Origin: Citrus sinensis
Taxonomy: Eukaryota > Streptophyta > Magnoliopsida > Sapindales > Rutaceae
Assembly: GCF_022201045.2 (NCBI RefSeq)
Contig: NC_068559.1
Coordinates: forward strand, 28,217,501-28,281,500
Direction: 5' to 3'
Length of the DNA: 64,000 nucleotides
The notes below the pieces were generated by a model that saw nothing but the letters and a program-made list of their open reading frames with translations, was not told the origin of the DNA and searched no databases. The position numbers and the translations under genes were made by a program. Shown here one piece after another: positions 60,823-64,000 of this stretch (position 1 is its first letter; every line of letters starts with the position of its first letter).

Positions 60823-62224
60823 ACAAATAAACTAAACATTAATTTTAGAAATATTTGGATAGCGCAAAAAGTGTTATTGCCTAAATACTTCCAAACTTTA
60901 CCTAAATTAGTTTGAAAGGGATGTTCAATAATGAATGAGTTTATACTAAAGGGTTGTTAAGAGATCATAAAATAACCTTGAATAATTGAATTAAGAGAAT
61001 GAAGTTAAGTTCTTGATTGGATTTTTTCTTCAAGAAGTTGGCGAAAGGGGTGCAAAAATACTGACTTCAAAAAATATGGCAACTAATTCAACACATTTCG
61101 ACAAGTCCACTTCGTCGTGCACGTTAATGCATATTGCTTTTTTACTTCACGCACCAAATCTTCTAATCATTGGAATCTATTCTTGTAATGAAGACCCACC
61201 TTTAGACTCTGATATGTACCTATTAAATTTTGTTTTTAATTAAGCTTTACTGTTATATATATATTTCCACAAAGATATACTTTATAATATATATAAAAAA
61301 AAAAGACTGATTCAAATCCACAAAGATGGAAAAAGCAAGTGAAGTTTGAAAGGGTAACACAGTGAGAATCTAAAAAAGTAAAGTCACTTCCCATTTAATA
61401 AAAGGGTCCAAGCCAACCTGAGAATTAATAATTGGCCAGCTCAGTTAATGTATTGTTTCGATCGCTTTGAAGTAAAGAGGTTGGTTTGATTGCATTATTG
61501 CAACTCAAATGAGTCATTTTCGGATACCAGCTGCAGCTTGCACAATTCACAAAACAACACAACTGGAAGATCTTTTTAGTTTTTATTAATCTTCAATTGC
61601 CGCCAGACTGCCATGATTGAGACATTTTGAGCTTCTTGTTTTGCAAAAAAAAAATATATATATATGTTAAGAACGTAAATTGCTTTTCTTTTGTTTTGTT
61701 TCAAAGCTGCGGTTGTTGAAATTTGAATGTTGATGGGACTCAAATTTTCCAGTTGGATTAGAATTTAATGCAACGAAAAATGCCATATTGTTACATCATC
61801 ACTAATTTCGAACATTAGTCAAAGGTGCTTCATTAACGTACGAATACGAAAAGCACAGGTAAGAAAATATAAATAATAAAATAAATTGGATAATGAGATA
61901 GGGATCCCTAGTTTTCCGATAATCTTTTAAGAAACTCTCACACATTTTTCTATTTGTTTCAAACGACTTCCGAACCTCTATTATAATGACCGAAATACCC
62001 TTCAATATTAGGTTGGGCACTTTTAGGTTACAATATATTAGCGATACAAATTATCTGTTAAAAATATTTTCGAGTAATATTCCACTTTAAATAATGAGAT
62101 TTTTAATATAATAATGACACGTGACACATTATTTGAGATACAAATTATATATCAAATAATATGAATGTAGTGTAATTGAAATTATTGTGTACGAACTTAT
62201 AAAATTATTCATTGATATTAATTT
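60823..62224. other. Spacer, no gene supported
   Basis: AT-rich with a (TA)n run near 61658. The zone 62030-62200 has paired AATAATG/CATTATT motifs that may be another old MITE. Confidence 0.35.
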
Positions 62225-62400
62225 TAGGAGCGCAGCTATTTTTATTTAGAATTTTGACTCAAATTTTAAACCATTGATTTCATGTAATCTAATAATAGAT
62301 ATCGAGAGTCAAAATAATTTTTAATGATACTAATTCATCTATTATGAGACTAAATGAGATTAATGACTTTTAAGTCAAAATTTTAAGTTGAAATAACCTA
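62225..62400. mobile_element. Probable foldback MITE, about 175 bp
   Basis: GCTATTTTTATTTAGAATTT and TTGACTCAAATTTTAAACC on the left pair with the right side (reverse complement GGTTATTTCAACTTAAAATT, TTGACTTAAAAGTC), and ATAATAGAT recurs near the centre on both strands. Edges and target duplication are not certain. Confidence 0.5.
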
Positions 62401-62849
62401 ACCCTAATATTAGACAATAACTTATACGAAGAGTTTGTATTTCTAGTAATATGTTTCACGCTGATGGTTAAAATATGCCATCGCTACGAGGGTGGGTAAT
62501 CTGTCACTGAACAAGTACAGGGACCTATTTAATACAAAAGAGAAATATTATGTCAATATCAAAGATAACAGAAGAGTTTGTGGACGTATATGTTATAACG
62601 CCATAAAATAAAATAACTATCCGAAAGCAGAAATTCATAAATGAAGCCACGTGGGATCGAAGACAAAAGCGAAGTGAACGGAGACTCTGTCACAATAGAA
62701 AGTGATTTGCCCGCGAAATCTCGGGCGATAAAATATCAAAAACAGGAACACAAAGAATTTGAAAAGAAAAGGCAAAAAAGAACCAAAAACAAATTGAAAA
62801 AAAAAAAAAAAAACTCAGGGGAGAGATTTAAAAGGAGAAGGTGGCCAAA

Positions 62850-64000
62850 TGGTAGGATCGTAAAAACGGTCTCTTCGTTGTGTTTTGGTGTTTCCTGAAA
62901 ATCTCTCTTTCTTCTCCTCTTGTCGACGAGTCTTCATCATATTATTTTTTGATCCAAAAAGCCAAAAAAGGAGGCACAGCAAGAGAGAGCGATAAGAGGA
63001 ATCAGAGTTCCTGAACAGGAACAACGATTCCTCAAAACACTCGTCTTCTTCGTTTCTCAGGTTGGTTTCTCTTTTCATTGCCCTTTCATTCATTGCAATG
63101 CCAATGCATGCTCTTGCATGCAAAAAGTAAAACTTTCTATCAAATTATTTATTCCTTGTTTTGTGGGGGGAGCAATTATGGGATTCCAAATAAGATGTTA
63201 GTTTAGTCGATAATTTTATTATTTTGGTTCCCACATGTGCTGGCGCCTACTGTTTTTTATTTTTTTTATTTTTATTTTTTTAAATTTGTATTGCATCTTT
63301 TTCGTATTGCAACTACTTTCTTTGTGCTCTTGATTGAGACTTTTTAATTTCTGCTCATTTCCTAATTAATGTTCATTTTCTTCTCCCGTAATAGTTACTA
63401 CCTTATTTGATAGGGACGTGACGCCATTCTTTTCTTTCTGATTGGTCATGAGATATTTCGTGATACGGGTGTTCTCTCGGTTTAAGCTCTTAGCCAATTA
63501 TGAATAGTGGATCTTTTCTTTTGATGAAAATCTCCCCATTTTCTTGTTCTTTTAGGAGGGTTCTTTTGCTTTTCTTCGTTAGAATTAGGCTTTAACTTAA
63601 TGGTCCTGTTGCTCGAGATACATGTTTCTGTCATTAAAAAATTTTGATGTTGTTTATTTTGTTTATTTTTAATTTCAGGATTTCTTCAGGGTGGAGTTTG
63701 ATTAAATGTGCAGACTGATGATATTTCAACACAACAACTCGTCTTAGAGCTAGAAATTTCTTTCCTTTTTTCGGCTAAGACGGGAGGCGAAAGCCAGTTG
63801 CTAGCTCTGTTATGCATTTGATTTAGAAGGTAATGTACTTGATGCGAAAATGAATTTCAATTACAGATCTTTAGATTGTACATATTCAAAACTTAACATT
63901 GTACATATGTCTCATTTTTTTTATGTATTTTTCTTTCTTCTTGGGACCAATGGCATGGCAGGTTCGTCATCTCTCCGGAGTTATTTTTGCCTTTGTCAGA
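62850..64000 (+). other. Noncoding leader exons of a gene running off the right edge
   Basis: A pyrimidine-rich leader (about 62850-63060) ends CGTTTCTCAG before GTTGGT. A second exon follows the acceptor AATTTCAG (63679-63829, donor GTAATG), and a third starts at 63962 after GGCATGGCAG. Exon 2 holds short upstream frames: 63706-63747 (MCRLMIFQHNNSS) and the 4-codon frame at 63812. No long coding frame opens before the edge, so the start codon lies further right. The splice sites are good matches, but the gene cannot be named from this window. Confidence 0.5.

Overview
This is nuclear DNA from a flowering plant. The genes are split by short GT-AG introns, the long spacers are AT-rich and full of small DNA transposons, and every recognisable protein belongs to a land-plant family. 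The proteins look most like rosid eudicots; Citrus or a relative is my guess from remembered sequences, not something the DNA proves. I see no prokaryotic features, CRISPR array, rRNA or convincing tRNA.

Layout: (1) 1-2,740, minus strand: the 5' end of GNOM, an ARF-GEF, running off the left edge. (2) 2,741-12,300: a repeat-rich spacer holding several inverted-repeat elements, two ~1.03-kb non-autonomous hAT elements side by side, a small DUF6821-type membrane-protein gene (6,152-6,902, minus) and a broken piece of a GNOM Sec7 domain (7,637-8,184, plus). (3) 12,326-19,620, plus: a ten-coding-exon CSC1/OSCA-type channel gene. (4) 20,803-21,903, plus: an intronless AP2/ERF gene. (5) 21,904-28,700: another repeat-rich spacer. 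(6) 28,890-32,730, plus: AGO7, three coding exons. (7) 32,811-39,282: spacer. (8) 39,283-41,022, minus: a UXT-like prefoldin-family gene in six exons. (9) 42,460-43,139, plus: a two-exon gene I do not recognise. (10) 44,157-47,336: two single-exon multi-pass membrane-protein genes in divergent orientation. (11) 48,095-52,741, minus: a nine-exon DHHC protein S-acyltransferase. (12) 52,742-62,850: spacer with more elements, including a hAT element packed with CCGGACCCGG motifs. (13) 62,850-64,000, plus: the noncoding leader exons of a gene continuing off the right edge.

The genes are unrelated housekeeping and regulatory genes rather than one pathway. Their order does carry information: from memory, Arabidopsis At1g69450 (CSC1-like), At1g69440 (AGO7), At1g69430 (membrane protein) and At1g69420 (DHHC enzyme) are neighbours, and the duplicated block has At1g26650 (membrane protein) next to At1g26660 (UXT-like). 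The window therefore looks like a conserved ancestral block enlarged by transposons. I found no convincing new biological system. The best second-look items are the 52-bp tandem duplication spanning the AGO7 stop codon, the inverted GNOM fragment near GNOM, the unknown 190-aa gene, the CCGGACCCGG-rich hAT element, and the 202-bp MITE family with two copies and clean 9-bp target duplications.
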